Part shown: one piece after another, positions 1-5,990 of the stretch
Layout: every line of letters starts with the position of its first letter
How positions within the stretch are numbered: the first letter of the stretch is position 1
Assembly (NCBI GenBank): GCA_028683635.1
Contig: JAQUHL010000095.1
Location: 1 to 7,266, forward strand
Length of the DNA stretch: 7,266 nucleotides
Source of the DNA: Candidatus Cloacimonadota bacterium
Lineage (GTDB): Bacteria > Cloacimonadota > Cloacimonadia > Cloacimonadales > Cloacimonadaceae
Direction: 5' to 3'
The notes under the pieces: model-generated
Seen by the model: the letters and a program-made list of their open reading frames with translations, nothing else
Database searches by the model: none
What the model was told of the DNA's origin: nothing
Translations under genes and position numbers: made by a program

Positions 1-436
1 GCTCGTAAGCAAAGCTATCACCCTTGTTTTTTTCAATGAGGGGCTTGGCTTCGTTCAGGGCAATCAGCAAGCTATTCAGCTTGTCCTCATAGAGGGGAAG
101 TGCCTTTGCTGCTTCCAGAACCACGGAAACGACGTATTCCTTTTTTATCTTTTCAGAAGGCAGGAATTTGTGCCCCAGGATAGGGAGATTACTGGAAGTC
201 GTGATCTCCTTAAACGTGCGGGCATAGCTTTTGTAGTTTTCCTCGCCGCTCACTTCCGTGATTTTGGCTTCGACCTGGACGTAGAGCCGGGAAGAAAGGT
301 TTGCCAGAGCCGCAGAGCGAGCCTGCTCTTCTGTGTCACCGATACCCTTTTCACCGATTTCCTGAGCTGTTAGCACAGAGCTCGCGCCGAGGCAGAACAG
401 GAGAACGGCAGCCATTACCTTCAAGAAACTTTTCAT
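1..436 (-). CDS. Exported LPP20-like protein, N-terminal part (runs off the left edge)
   Basis: The frame is open from an ATG at 436 to the window edge, giving about 145 residues without a stop; the C-terminus is missing. The start is fixed by GGGAGG at 443-448, six bases upstream. Residues 1-24 form a signal peptide (MKSFLKV, a hydrophobic run, then VLTA|QE), so the protein is probably exported to the periplasm or outer membrane. The only early cysteine (Cys15, in LLFC) is not in a proper lipobox, so this copy does not look like a lipoprotein. After the signal comes an EKGIGDTEEQAR segment, then alternating helix and strand, and later a KALPLYEDKL segment. This pattern recalls LPP20-type domains, in which a helix rich in Ala and Arg precedes a strand with V.V; that assignment is from memory of the family style. 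Function is unknown. It lies 137 bases downstream of the methyltransferase gene on the same strand and seems to have its own promoter. I am sure it is a real gene and only moderately sure of the family. Confidence 0.8.
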   Translation of the reverse strand, partial: MKSFLKVMAAVLLFCLGASSVLTAQEIGEKGIGDTEEQARSAALANLSSRLYVQVEAKITEVSGEENYKSYARTFKEITTSSNLPILGHKFLPSEKIKKEYVVSVVLEAAKALPLYEDKLNSLLIALNEAKPLIEKNKGDSFAYE

Positions 437-460
437 TGGATACCTCCCATCTGGTAAGGA

Positions 461-488
461 ATTATTTCGTGTATTCTTTAGAATTCAA
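461..488 (-). promoter_or_regulatory. Possible promoter of the LPP20-like gene
   Basis: On the minus strand, TTGAAT (483-488) and AATAAT (461-466) are separated by 16 bases, matching 4/6 and 5/6 of the sigma70-type consensus. Transcription would begin near 454, leaving a leader of about 18 bases that still contains the ribosome binding site. A perfect TTGACA lies further upstream at 510-515, but I see no good -10 box at the right distance from it. Promoter consensus in this lineage is not well known to me, so this is tentative. Confidence 0.3.
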
Positions 489-573
489 GGGATTCATGTA
501 AGGGCGGGTTGTCAAGTAGAATGCACACTTTTGTTCAGTAAGTTTCATTTTTGTTTCTCGAAAGCGGGGTTGG

Positions 574-1710
574 CTATCGGACTATGACCTTGGCAAGTTT
601 GGTTTCCAAATCTCCATTTTTGAGGCTTTTTGTCCAGTGAGCCCTCAATCGTAACTCTTTTACCAGGTTTTTGTCCCCACACAGGATGTATGATTCTGAA
701 GCTGGGCATTTCCGTTTCAGGAAGTCCCCCAGTTCATTATAGAGCCTGGGAATCTGATCACTATTCCCCAGGCGGACACCATAGGGGGGATTGGTAATAA
801 TGGTCAGTCCTGAGCTCGGGGGGAGGCTTTGGAAAGAGCTGGAGGTAAGGGAAACATTTTCCCATCCTGGGAGAGCGCTCAGGTTTTGCCGGCAAGCTTT
901 GATGCATTCCGGGTTGTGATCTGAGCCAGTGATCAAGCCCTTTTCCAGCTTCCTGATTCTGCCGTCTGCCCCTGTCTTCACTTCCTCCCATAAGTTCACA
1001 TCAAAGCCGGGCATCAGCCGTAAGCGGGAGCTATCTCTCAGCCAGGCTGCGGGAATCCTTGACCAATGCATCAAGGCTTCTGCCAGGATGGTTCCGCTTC
1101 CACACATGGGATCGAGCAGAGGTCTTTCACCCTGCCAGCCGGAGAGTCTCACCAGGGCAGCAGCCAGGGTTTCCTGCAGGGGGGCTTCGGTGCTTAGCTT
1201 CCGGTAACCCCGCTTGTGCATACTTTCACCCCAGACGTCCAAGGAGATTGTTGCCCGGTTTTCCTGAATATGCAGATTGAAGAGGATATCAGGGTTTTTA
1301 TTGGTAAAAGCCGGACGCTCACCAAACTCCTCCCGAAAACTATCACAGATTGCATCCTTGAGCACCTGCCCCGCATAAAGAGAATGCCGGGTGAAAGAAC
1401 TGAAGACATTTGTGTCGATTCCAAAGCTTTGAGAAGGAGAAAAGAGTGATGTCCAGGCGATGTTTTTCCTGGCCTGCTGGTAGAGATATTTGATACTGTG
1501 GCAGGGGTAGCTTCTAAGGGGGATAAGTATCCTTTGAACCAGCCTGGAACAATACAGAATCCGGTATAGGTTCCTCTGTGAACAAGTGAACCCGAGGCCC
1601 CTGGGCACCTGGCTATATATTGAGGCACCATGCTCTGTCAATTCCTCCACAGCATGCTTTTCCAAGCTTCCGGCTACTATGGCAAAGTAGCGAGAGTCAT
1701 TTATCATCAT
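574..1710 (-). CDS. THUMP-domain 23S rRNA guanine-N2-methyltransferase, RlmL/YpsC type
   Basis: This 378-residue protein is a class I SAM-dependent RNA methyltransferase. The family transfers a methyl group to the exocyclic N2 of a guanine, and the RlmL N-terminal half does so at G2445 of 23S rRNA. Roughly residues 5-60 are a ferredoxin-like N-terminal domain and 60-160 a THUMP RNA-binding domain. The family signature HKRGYR is at 165-170, followed by APLQETLAAAL. The SAM-binding motif LLDPMCGSGT is at 198-207, the acidic ribose-binding residue is probably Asp264 in GSDHNPE, and the catalytic motif TNPPYG is at 306-311. The C-terminal NGDLETKLAK is also typical. The length fits single-enzyme YpsC-like members (about 380 aa) rather than the fused RlmL/RlmK of enterics (about 700 aa). 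AGAGGAG at 1716-1722 supports the start, although a second ATG directly follows the first. The family is secure; the exact rRNA target is inferred. Confidence 0.93.
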   Translation of the reverse strand: MMINDSRYFAIVAGSLEKHAVEELTEHGASIYSQVPRGLGFTCSQRNLYRILYCSRLVQRILIPLRSYPCHSIKYLYQQARKNIAWTSLFSPSQSFGIDTNVFSSFTRHSLYAGQVLKDAICDSFREEFGERPAFTNKNPDILFNLHIQENRATISLDVWGESMHKRGYRKLSTEAPLQETLAAALVRLSGWQGERPLLDPMCGSGTILAEALMHWSRIPAAWLRDSSRLRLMPGFDVNLWEEVKTGADGRIRKLEKGLITGSDHNPECIKACRQNLSALPGWENVSLTSSSFQSLPPSSGLTIITNPPYGVRLGNSDQIPRLYNELGDFLKRKCPASESYILCGDKNLVKELRLRAHWTKSLKNGDLETKLAKVIVR

Positions 1711-1745
1711 TGTTGCTCCTCTGAAATATGGTACCGATTCATCAC

Positions 1746-1774
1746 TTGATAAAGCCGAGCCTTCAAAGAGTCAA
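1746..1774 (-). promoter_or_regulatory. Probable promoter of the rRNA methyltransferase gene
   Basis: On the minus strand, TTGACT (1769-1774) is followed after exactly 17 bases by TATCAA (1746-1751). The matches to sigma70-type boxes are 5/6 and 4/6. Transcription would begin near 1739, about 30 bases before the ATG, leaving room for the AGAGGAG ribosome binding site. A second TTGACT lies just upstream at 1779-1784 but has no matching -10 box. Confidence 0.4.
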
Positions 1775-1951
1775 TCCAGTCAAGGATAACTTTCGAGATC
1801 TCAATTTAGCCCAAGTTCGCGCTCATTTTGTCAGTGCTTAAGGGGAAAACTATATCATAAGAGACCGTTGCACATCCCGATTTATCGGTTTGCAGACTTC
1901 CAAATATGCTGGTTATGAGGCTCATTTATGTAGATCTATTCCCGCCTACCA

Positions 1952-1978
1952 CCCTAAAAGGAGTAGGGCTCCGCCCTA
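1952..1978. repeat. Three-armed inverted repeat with alternative pairing
   Basis: Arm A is CCCTA (1952-1956), arm B is TAGGGC (1964-1969) and arm C is GCCCTA (1973-1978). B can pair perfectly with A (5 bp, loop AAAGGAG) or with C (6 bp, loop TCC), but not with both. The A-B loop carries a ribosome-binding-site-like AAGGAG, but no start codon follows at a suitable distance. It could be part of a dispersed repeat or a structured RNA. The pairing is directly visible; the role is not. Confidence 0.5.
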
Positions 1979-1985
1979 TAACTCA

Positions 1986-2312
1986 TTATTCAATGGTCTT
2001 TATGATTTCATGGGGAAGTCTGTGTAAGAATTTTATGCAAAACATAACTGCCATGATGACAAGCAGGTAGGCATTGTCTTGCAGTGCAAGTGTAAAAAAT
2101 AATTCCTGGATTCCTTCAAAACGTCTTACGAATATATATAGAGGGCGTTTTTTTTTATGGAGTATGTATGGTGGTAACAAATCCCTTATCGCAACTCCAA
2201 AGCCCAGCGGAATCCGACTATCGATGATTGACGAGGCTGTAGTAACAAAACCGCAAGAAAGCCCCATTTTAAAACTCATGAAAAAGATGAATAAAACCTT
2301 GACAAATATCAC
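1986..2312 (-). CDS. Doubtful hypothetical protein ORF (108 codons)
   Basis: This is an open frame of 108 codons with a GTG start; ATG alternatives follow at codons 12 and 17. The product is rich in Phe, Ile and Leu. A possible hydrophobic segment lies near the C-terminus (AYLLVIMAVMFCIKFL), as does one at the N-terminus (VKVLFIFFM), so a small membrane protein is conceivable. I do not recognise it. None of the candidate starts has a ribosome binding site, unlike every other gene here, and the frame runs through a homopolymer tract (KKKR) and a terminator-like hairpin on the opposite strand. It may be a decayed gene, a reading of a non-coding repeat, or chance. Confidence 0.22.
   Translation of the reverse strand: MIFVKVLFIFFMSFKMGLSCGFVTTASSIIDSRIPLGFGVAIRDLLPPYILHKKKRPLYIFVRRFEGIQELFFTLALQDNAYLLVIMAVMFCIKFLHRLPHEIIKTIE
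2118..2156 (+). terminator. Terminator-like hairpin with nine-T tract
   Basis: AAAACGTCTT (2118-2127) can pair with AGGGCGTTTT (2142-2151) in a 10-bp stem with two G-U pairs. The loop is A/T-rich (2128-2141). The T run extends from 2148 to 2156, so five Ts follow the stem, as in an intrinsic terminator read on the plus strand. There is no confident plus-strand gene upstream of it. It could therefore end a small RNA, act as an attenuator in a long leader of the gene at 2361, or be fortuitous. The stem is A-T-rich and weak. Confidence 0.35.
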
Positions 2313-2360
2313 TAAAGAAAATCAACATGCCACAAGAAAGAGTTCTTTCGGGAGGATGTC

Positions 2361-5300
2361 ATGAAGATAAAGCTTTTTTCGATTGTGCTGCTGATCATAG
2401 TCATTGGCACATTATGTGCCCAACAGCAAGCGTATCTGCCCACCAAAGTACCAAATAGCCAGGCAGTCCCAGCCCGGCGGCTCAGCCCCGATCAAACAAG
2501 AAATGCTCCTGATTGGACATTCATTTATCAACCCACAAATCTGATGACTTCCTATTATGATTACATGATAGGAAGCTATGGTGGTTTCCCTGTGCAAGCA
2601 GTTCCAGCCGCATTTGGAGGAGGATATTTCCTTACCTTTATGGGCAAAAGAACGCCAACGGGGACCAGAAGAGTATTTTTTTGTTACATTAATGATAATG
2701 GATTTCTAGAAGTTTGCTATGAACTGACAAATGTGGTCAATAATGAAGGTTATTCTTCCCTGGTGTTTGATCCTGTAGCTGGCAAACCGCTTTACTCCTG
2801 GCACGAAAATGCTGATGCAGATACAGAATATGAAGTGCGATTTGTGTCCGATGCATTCATCATTGGTATACCGGGATTGATGAATGATATAACGACCGTG
2901 ATAAACAACCCCACTACGATCACATCGCCCAGCAATATAACCACCATGGATAACGAGTTCATCTGGCCACAAAACGTGGTCGGTCCCTCTCCCATCCCTG
3001 GTAAACGCAGAATCTATGTGCTGGCCCAAAATAGCGTTACTCACTCTGATGGACCGGTGGGCAATGCTTACATCGCTTATGCTGATTTCAATGCAAATGA
3101 CATCGAATATGGAACTATACTAACCTGGAGTTATACATCGATTCCAGAGATGAATAACTGGAATGTGGAAACTGAAATATGGCGCAGACCTTCTTATGGC
3201 ATGACGGTGGATAACAGCGGCAATCTCTATGTCATGGGCTATCACACTTCTATGATGGGGGCAACCTCTGTGATCGAGCCGGATGTCGATGTCTTTATTT
3301 GTTCCAATTATGGTCAGGGCACGTGGAGCCATCACTCCTTTTCCAGTGCAATTCCTTCCTGGAATCCTCCCACCCAGTTTGGACAGGGTCCTGGGTATTT
3401 CCTCAATGCGAGCGGTATTCCCTATCAAGACAATGAATTGACCTGGGAACTGACGAATAGTACTCACTTCAATGTCACCATCGATAATCTGTGTAGAATC
3501 CAGATTGCCGGATTGTGGAGCCTTTGTGGAAATGATGGTACCTATATGCAAAATTTAAACTGTGTGCGAAACCTCATATATGATCCCAATACCCAGACCT
3601 GTGAAAGCAAACTGATCTATCCCCAAACCAAGAACCCCAGTGGAGAATATCAACCCTGGGACCTGCTGCCACCCTATGGACAAGCCGATGGGTATACCTC
3701 CGATGGCAATCCCAGGATGGTAACTGACTGGAACTATCCCCATTGGGACGATAATCTTCATGATAATGCCATGATGTTTCATTACTCCTACGTAAGGCTC
3801 ACTCAACCTACAGCCTCTGGAAAAATGGCAGTAGTCTGGCAAAATTCGGGCAAGGCACGGCAGTATAACTACTTCATGAATCCTGAAAATGCCGCCTATG
3901 AGAACAGTCCCGAAATCATGATCTCCATATCTGAGGACAACGGAAATCACTGGTGCGATCCTATCCGGATGAGCGGAGTAAACGTTACCCAGCTTGCTAC
4001 AGGTACTCCGATGTGGGTTTGCCCCGGCAATACAATGCTCGAAAATGGAAATCAAGCAGAACTGGCCCTGATGTATTATGCGGATTACTCTTGGGGCGCA
4101 TATGTCCTTGCTCCTCCTGCTCAACCCATGAATGATGGTGGGATAGTAAAATTCACCCCTCTATCCATCGATTTCGGTTCCATAGTACGTTCTGGCATTC
4201 ATGGTATACTCAGCTATCCACTGAGCAGCACTCCAATCGTTGGTGCCGAAGTAACCTGCAATAACCAAACCGTTTTTACCAACGAGCTTGGCTATTTCTG
4301 CTTTGATCTATCTCCAGGGGGATACACGCTCACGTTTGAGTCACCACTATCTCAGACCCTGGAAATGAATAATGTCAATGTGTTTCAAGATGAATACACA
4401 ATCGTCTATGCAAGCCCGGTAATTCTGGATACGGTGGTAATAAGCGGAACGGTAACCGGGGGAGTTCCTCCCACCCTTCTATACGGGGCAGACATCTCCC
4501 TGAATGGTCCTGTTGCATATAATACTCAGACGGATGCCAATGGTGCTTTCAGCCTGGATAGCGTAGTCTCGACTCGTACTTATACCCTCAGTGTTACTCA
4601 ACCTGGATTTGAGGAATACACTACCCAATTGACGATTGGAACCCAGGACATGGATCTGGGGAATATCCATTTGAACGAATTGGCTTTGGTCCCCCAGGGC
4701 CTGGAAGCAGAAATTCTTGAGGGTAACGACGCAGTTCTGCTGGAGTGGTTGTCTCCGCAGATACCAGCGCCCGGAGAAAGATCACTGTCTCAATCCCGGG
4801 ATAGAAGCTTGTTGGGATACTATGTATTCAGGTTTCCTGAAAGCCAGCAAAACAATCCCGATAACTGGCTGCAATTGGGATATTATTCAAACACAATCCT
4901 GGCTTGTGAAGATACCCTGTGGCAATATCTGGATCCGGATATCTACCTTTATGCCATTATGGCAGAATACAGTAATGAAAACTATTCAGAGACAGTGCTA
5001 TCCAATCCTTTGAGCAGAGATATCCATGGCAGTCTCACTGGTATGGTTACCGATCTGGATAACAATCCCCTGCAGGGTGCTCAGATCACGCTTACCCGGA
5101 CAGACGGCCTGGAATATGGTTACAGCACTGTCTCCACTCCTAATGGAGGATACAACATCGGCAACGTTCGCTACGGCAGCTATGTGGTGGAAGTATCCAG
5201 GGAAGGATTCCAACCATCCGGGCAAATCCCCTGCCTGATTATCCAGAATGAGATCCTGAATATGAGAGTCGCACTATACGACAGTTTGTTTGCTCCCGTA

Positions 5301-5894
5301 AGTGTAACTGCCTCTGTCCTGGAGGGAAATCAGGTTTCTCTCATCACCTGGGAGGCACCAGTATCGGAGCGAAACATCATTGGATACAGAATCTGGTGCT
5401 TGGCCGAAAGTGAGATGGAAAATCAGGAGAATTGGTCTCAGGTGTTTTCAGAGATTATCGATCAGACCTCTTGCGAGGATATCCGTTGGGAGAGTTATGA
5501 GCCAGGGACCTATCTTTATGCAGTAAAAGCAGTATATAGCCAGAACCTCAGCTCTGACGTCACTTTTTCCAATGCCCTGGAAAAGACCACTGCAGTGACG
5601 GATCCTGTGAACGAATATGATATCTCCGGAATTATCAATGCCTATCCCAATCCTTTGCGTCATTTGGGAAAGCTTACTTTGGAAATTCAGGTTAAAAGGG
5701 GTGAAACCGGAACCCTGGGGATCTACAACCTATTGGGTCAGAAAATCAAAACCTACCAGCTAAAACCAGGCATGAACATCCTGGTTTGGGATGCCAGGGA
5801 TGGCAACAACAGACCCTGTGCAAGTGGTATCTATTTCTACAAGTTAAATACACCCGGACTCTCCCAGGCCAAAAGATTTATGATTATCAGATAG
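2361..5894 (+). CDS. Large secreted multi-domain protein with Fn3-like modules and C-terminal sorting domain
   Basis: This 1177-residue protein begins at an ATG with GGGAGGA at 2350-2356. Residues 1-20 are a signal peptide (MKIKLF, hydrophobic core, TLCA|QQ). Residues 50-600 are a large region rich in Trp, Tyr, Asn and Gly and probably all-beta. It carries one BNR/Asp-box, SEDNGNHW (524-531; Ser524, Asp526, Gly528, Trp531), which suggests a propeller of sialidase-like fold; no catalytic set is evident. Carboxypeptidase-regulatory-like beta-sandwiches follow at about 611-685, 690-772 and 887-971 (GxVTD...GA.ITL...G.Y.). Two related Fn3-like modules lie at 777-884 and 978-1073. A C-terminal sorting domain occupies about 1090-1177 (AYPNP, IYNLLGQKIKT, SGIYFYK, KRFMIIR), of the type that directs type IX secretion or surface attachment in FCB bacteria. 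Likely a surface or extracellular adhesin or binding protein; the ligand is unknown. Hairpins follow the stop, so it is probably monocistronic. Confidence 0.93.
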   Translation: MKIKLFSIVLLIIVIGTLCAQQQAYLPTKVPNSQAVPARRLSPDQTRNAPDWTFIYQPTNLMTSYYDYMIGSYGGFPVQAVPAAFGGGYFLTFMGKRTPTGTRRVFFCYINDNGFLEVCYELTNVVNNEGYSSLVFDPVAGKPLYSWHENADADTEYEVRFVSDAFIIGIPGLMNDITTVINNPTTITSPSNITTMDNEFIWPQNVVGPSPIPGKRRIYVLAQNSVTHSDGPVGNAYIAYADFNANDIEYGTILTWSYTSIPEMNNWNVETEIWRRPSYGMTVDNSGNLYVMGYHTSMMGATSVIEPDVDVFICSNYGQGTWSHHSFSSAIPSWNPPTQFGQGPGYFLNASGIPYQDNELTWELTNSTHFNVTIDNLCRIQIAGLWSLCGNDGTYMQNLNCVRNLIYDPNTQTCESKLIYPQTKNPSGEYQPWDLLPPYGQADGYTSDGNPRMVTDWNYPHWDDNLHDNAMMFHYSYVRLTQPTASGKMAVVWQNSGKARQYNYFMNPENAAYENSPEIMISISEDNGNHWCDPIRMSGVNVTQLATGTPMWVCPGNTMLENGNQAELALMYYADYSWGAYVLAPPAQPMNDGGIVKFTPLSIDFGSIVRSGIHGILSYPLSSTPIVGAEVTCNNQTVFTNELGYFCFDLSPGGYTLTFESPLSQTLEMNNVNVFQDEYTIVYASPVILDTVVISGTVTGGVPPTLLYGADISLNGPVAYNTQTDANGAFSLDSVVSTRTYTLSVTQPGFEEYTTQLTIGTQDMDLGNIHLNELALVPQGLEAEILEGNDAVLLEWLSPQIPAPGERSLSQSRDRSLLGYYVFRFPESQQNNPDNWLQLGYYSNTILACEDTLWQYLDPDIYLYAIMAEYSNENYSETVLSNPLSRDIHGSLTGMVTDLDNNPLQGAQITLTRTDGLEYGYSTVSTPNGGYNIGNVRYGSYVVEVSREGFQPSGQIPCLIIQNEILNMRVALYDSLFAPVSVTASVLEGNQVSLITWEAPVSERNIIGYRIWCLAESEMENQENWSQVFSEIIDQTSCEDIRWESYEPGTYLYAVKAVYSQNLSSDVTFSNALEKTTAVTDPVNEYDISGIINAYPNPLRHLGKLTLEIQVKRGETGTLGIYNLLGQKIKTYQLKPGMNILVWDARDGNNRPCASGIYFYKLNTPGLSQAKRFMIIR
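4689..5012 (+). repeat. Fn3-like module, copy 1 (protein residues 777-884)
   Basis: First of two diverged copies within the large secreted protein. Shared landmarks with copy 2 are (I/V)LEGN, W.(S/A)P, GY.(V/I), NW, CED..W, YLYA...YS and SN.L. This copy has an extra stretch of about 14 residues (roughly 803-816, containing SLSQSRDRS) between its WLSP strand and its GYYV strand. It is a protein-level duplication; the DNA has diverged. Confidence 0.75.
5292..5579 (+). repeat. Fn3-like module, copy 2 (protein residues 978-1073)
   Basis: Second copy of the module at 4689-5012, separated from it by one carboxypeptidase-regulatory-like domain. It keeps Trp997 (WEAP), a Cys-Glu-Asp at 1038-1040 and the YLYAVKAVYS strand, but lacks the 14-residue insertion of copy 1. 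The order regulatory-like domain then Fn3-like module, twice, suggests duplication of a two-domain unit. Confidence 0.75.
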
Positions 5895-5898
5895 CCTT

Positions 5899-5912
5899 GT
5901 CCGTCAGCGGAC
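5899..5912 (+). other. Short hairpin after the large gene
   Basis: GTCCG (5899-5903) and CGGAC (5908-5912) form a 5-bp stem around the tetraloop TCAG, five bases past the stop codon of the large gene. There is no T tract. It may protect the 3' end of the message or be incidental. Confidence 0.3.
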
Positions 5913-5933
5913 TGGGATAACATCCAGATATTT

Positions 5934-5965
5934 TTCAAGGGTGGGGGAAGAACCCCACCCTTGAA
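5934..5965. terminator. Strong hairpin between convergent genes, possible terminator
   Basis: A perfect 13-bp inverted repeat lies in the 96-base gap between the convergent stop codons: 5934-5946 pairs with 5953-5965 around a GAAGAA loop. The position suits a terminator shared by the large gene and the acetyltransferase gene. However, the T run (5931-5935) precedes the stem on the plus strand and becomes an A run after it on the minus strand, and nothing T-rich directly follows on the plus side. It is therefore not a canonical intrinsic terminator in either direction. The structure is certain; its role is inferred. Confidence 0.55.
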
Positions 5966-5990
5966 TGTAAAGTCTTTGTTTCAAGCCGGC

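Larger units (their letters stand above)
1711..2360. other. Long intergenic region between divergent genes
   Basis: These 650 bases separate the methyltransferase gene (minus) from the large secreted-protein gene (plus). Seen in it are a promoter for the former (1746-1774), a short palindrome CCGAT-TT-ATCGG (1877-1888), a cluster of alternative inverted repeats (1952-1978), a doubtful minus-strand ORF (1986-2312), a small palindrome CTTGCA-G-TGCAAG (2078-2090) and a terminator-like hairpin (2118-2156). Just before the large gene there is a TTGACA at 2299-2304 without a convincing -10 box, and a 5-bp hairpin GAAAG/CTTTC (2336-2349) abutting the ribosome binding site. No tRNA, and no transposase fragment that I can recognise. 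The size and patchiness suggest a decayed gene, a dispersed repeat or a small RNA. Confidence 0.6.

Noticed and set aside
170..501. Two overlapping plus-strand frames of 66-67 codons.
   Set aside because: Most of their span is antisense to the LPP20-like gene, which has a signal peptide and ribosome binding site. The plus-strand products look random.
510..515. Perfect TTGACA on the minus strand upstream of the LPP20-like gene.
   Set aside because: No -10-like hexamer lies 15-19 bases downstream; the pair at 461-488 is better placed.
1194..1631. 145-codon minus-strand frame inside the methyltransferase gene.
   Set aside because: It is an alternate frame of a gene with clear catalytic motifs, and has no features of its own.
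2299..2304. TTGACA upstream of the large gene as a promoter -35 box.
   Set aside because: The best hexamer at 16-18 bases is only CAACAT (3/6), too weak to call a promoter.
1711..2360. Possible CRISPR array, tRNA or defence gene in the long gap.
   Set aside because: There are no regularly spaced direct repeats, no cloverleaf-like segment and no recognisable nuclease or transposase motif in either strand.
2074..2364. 96-codon plus-strand frame whose TGA overlaps the ATG of the large gene (ATGA), suggesting translational coupling.
   Set aside because: It starts at a TTG with no ribosome binding site, runs through the T9 hairpin, and its product shows no protein-like pattern. The overlap is likely fortuitous because the large gene has its own strong ribosome binding site.
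3555..4124. 189-codon minus-strand frame opposite the large secreted-protein gene.
   Set aside because: It is antisense to a continuous coding frame with recognisable domains, and its His/Ile-rich composition is typical of a shadow frame.
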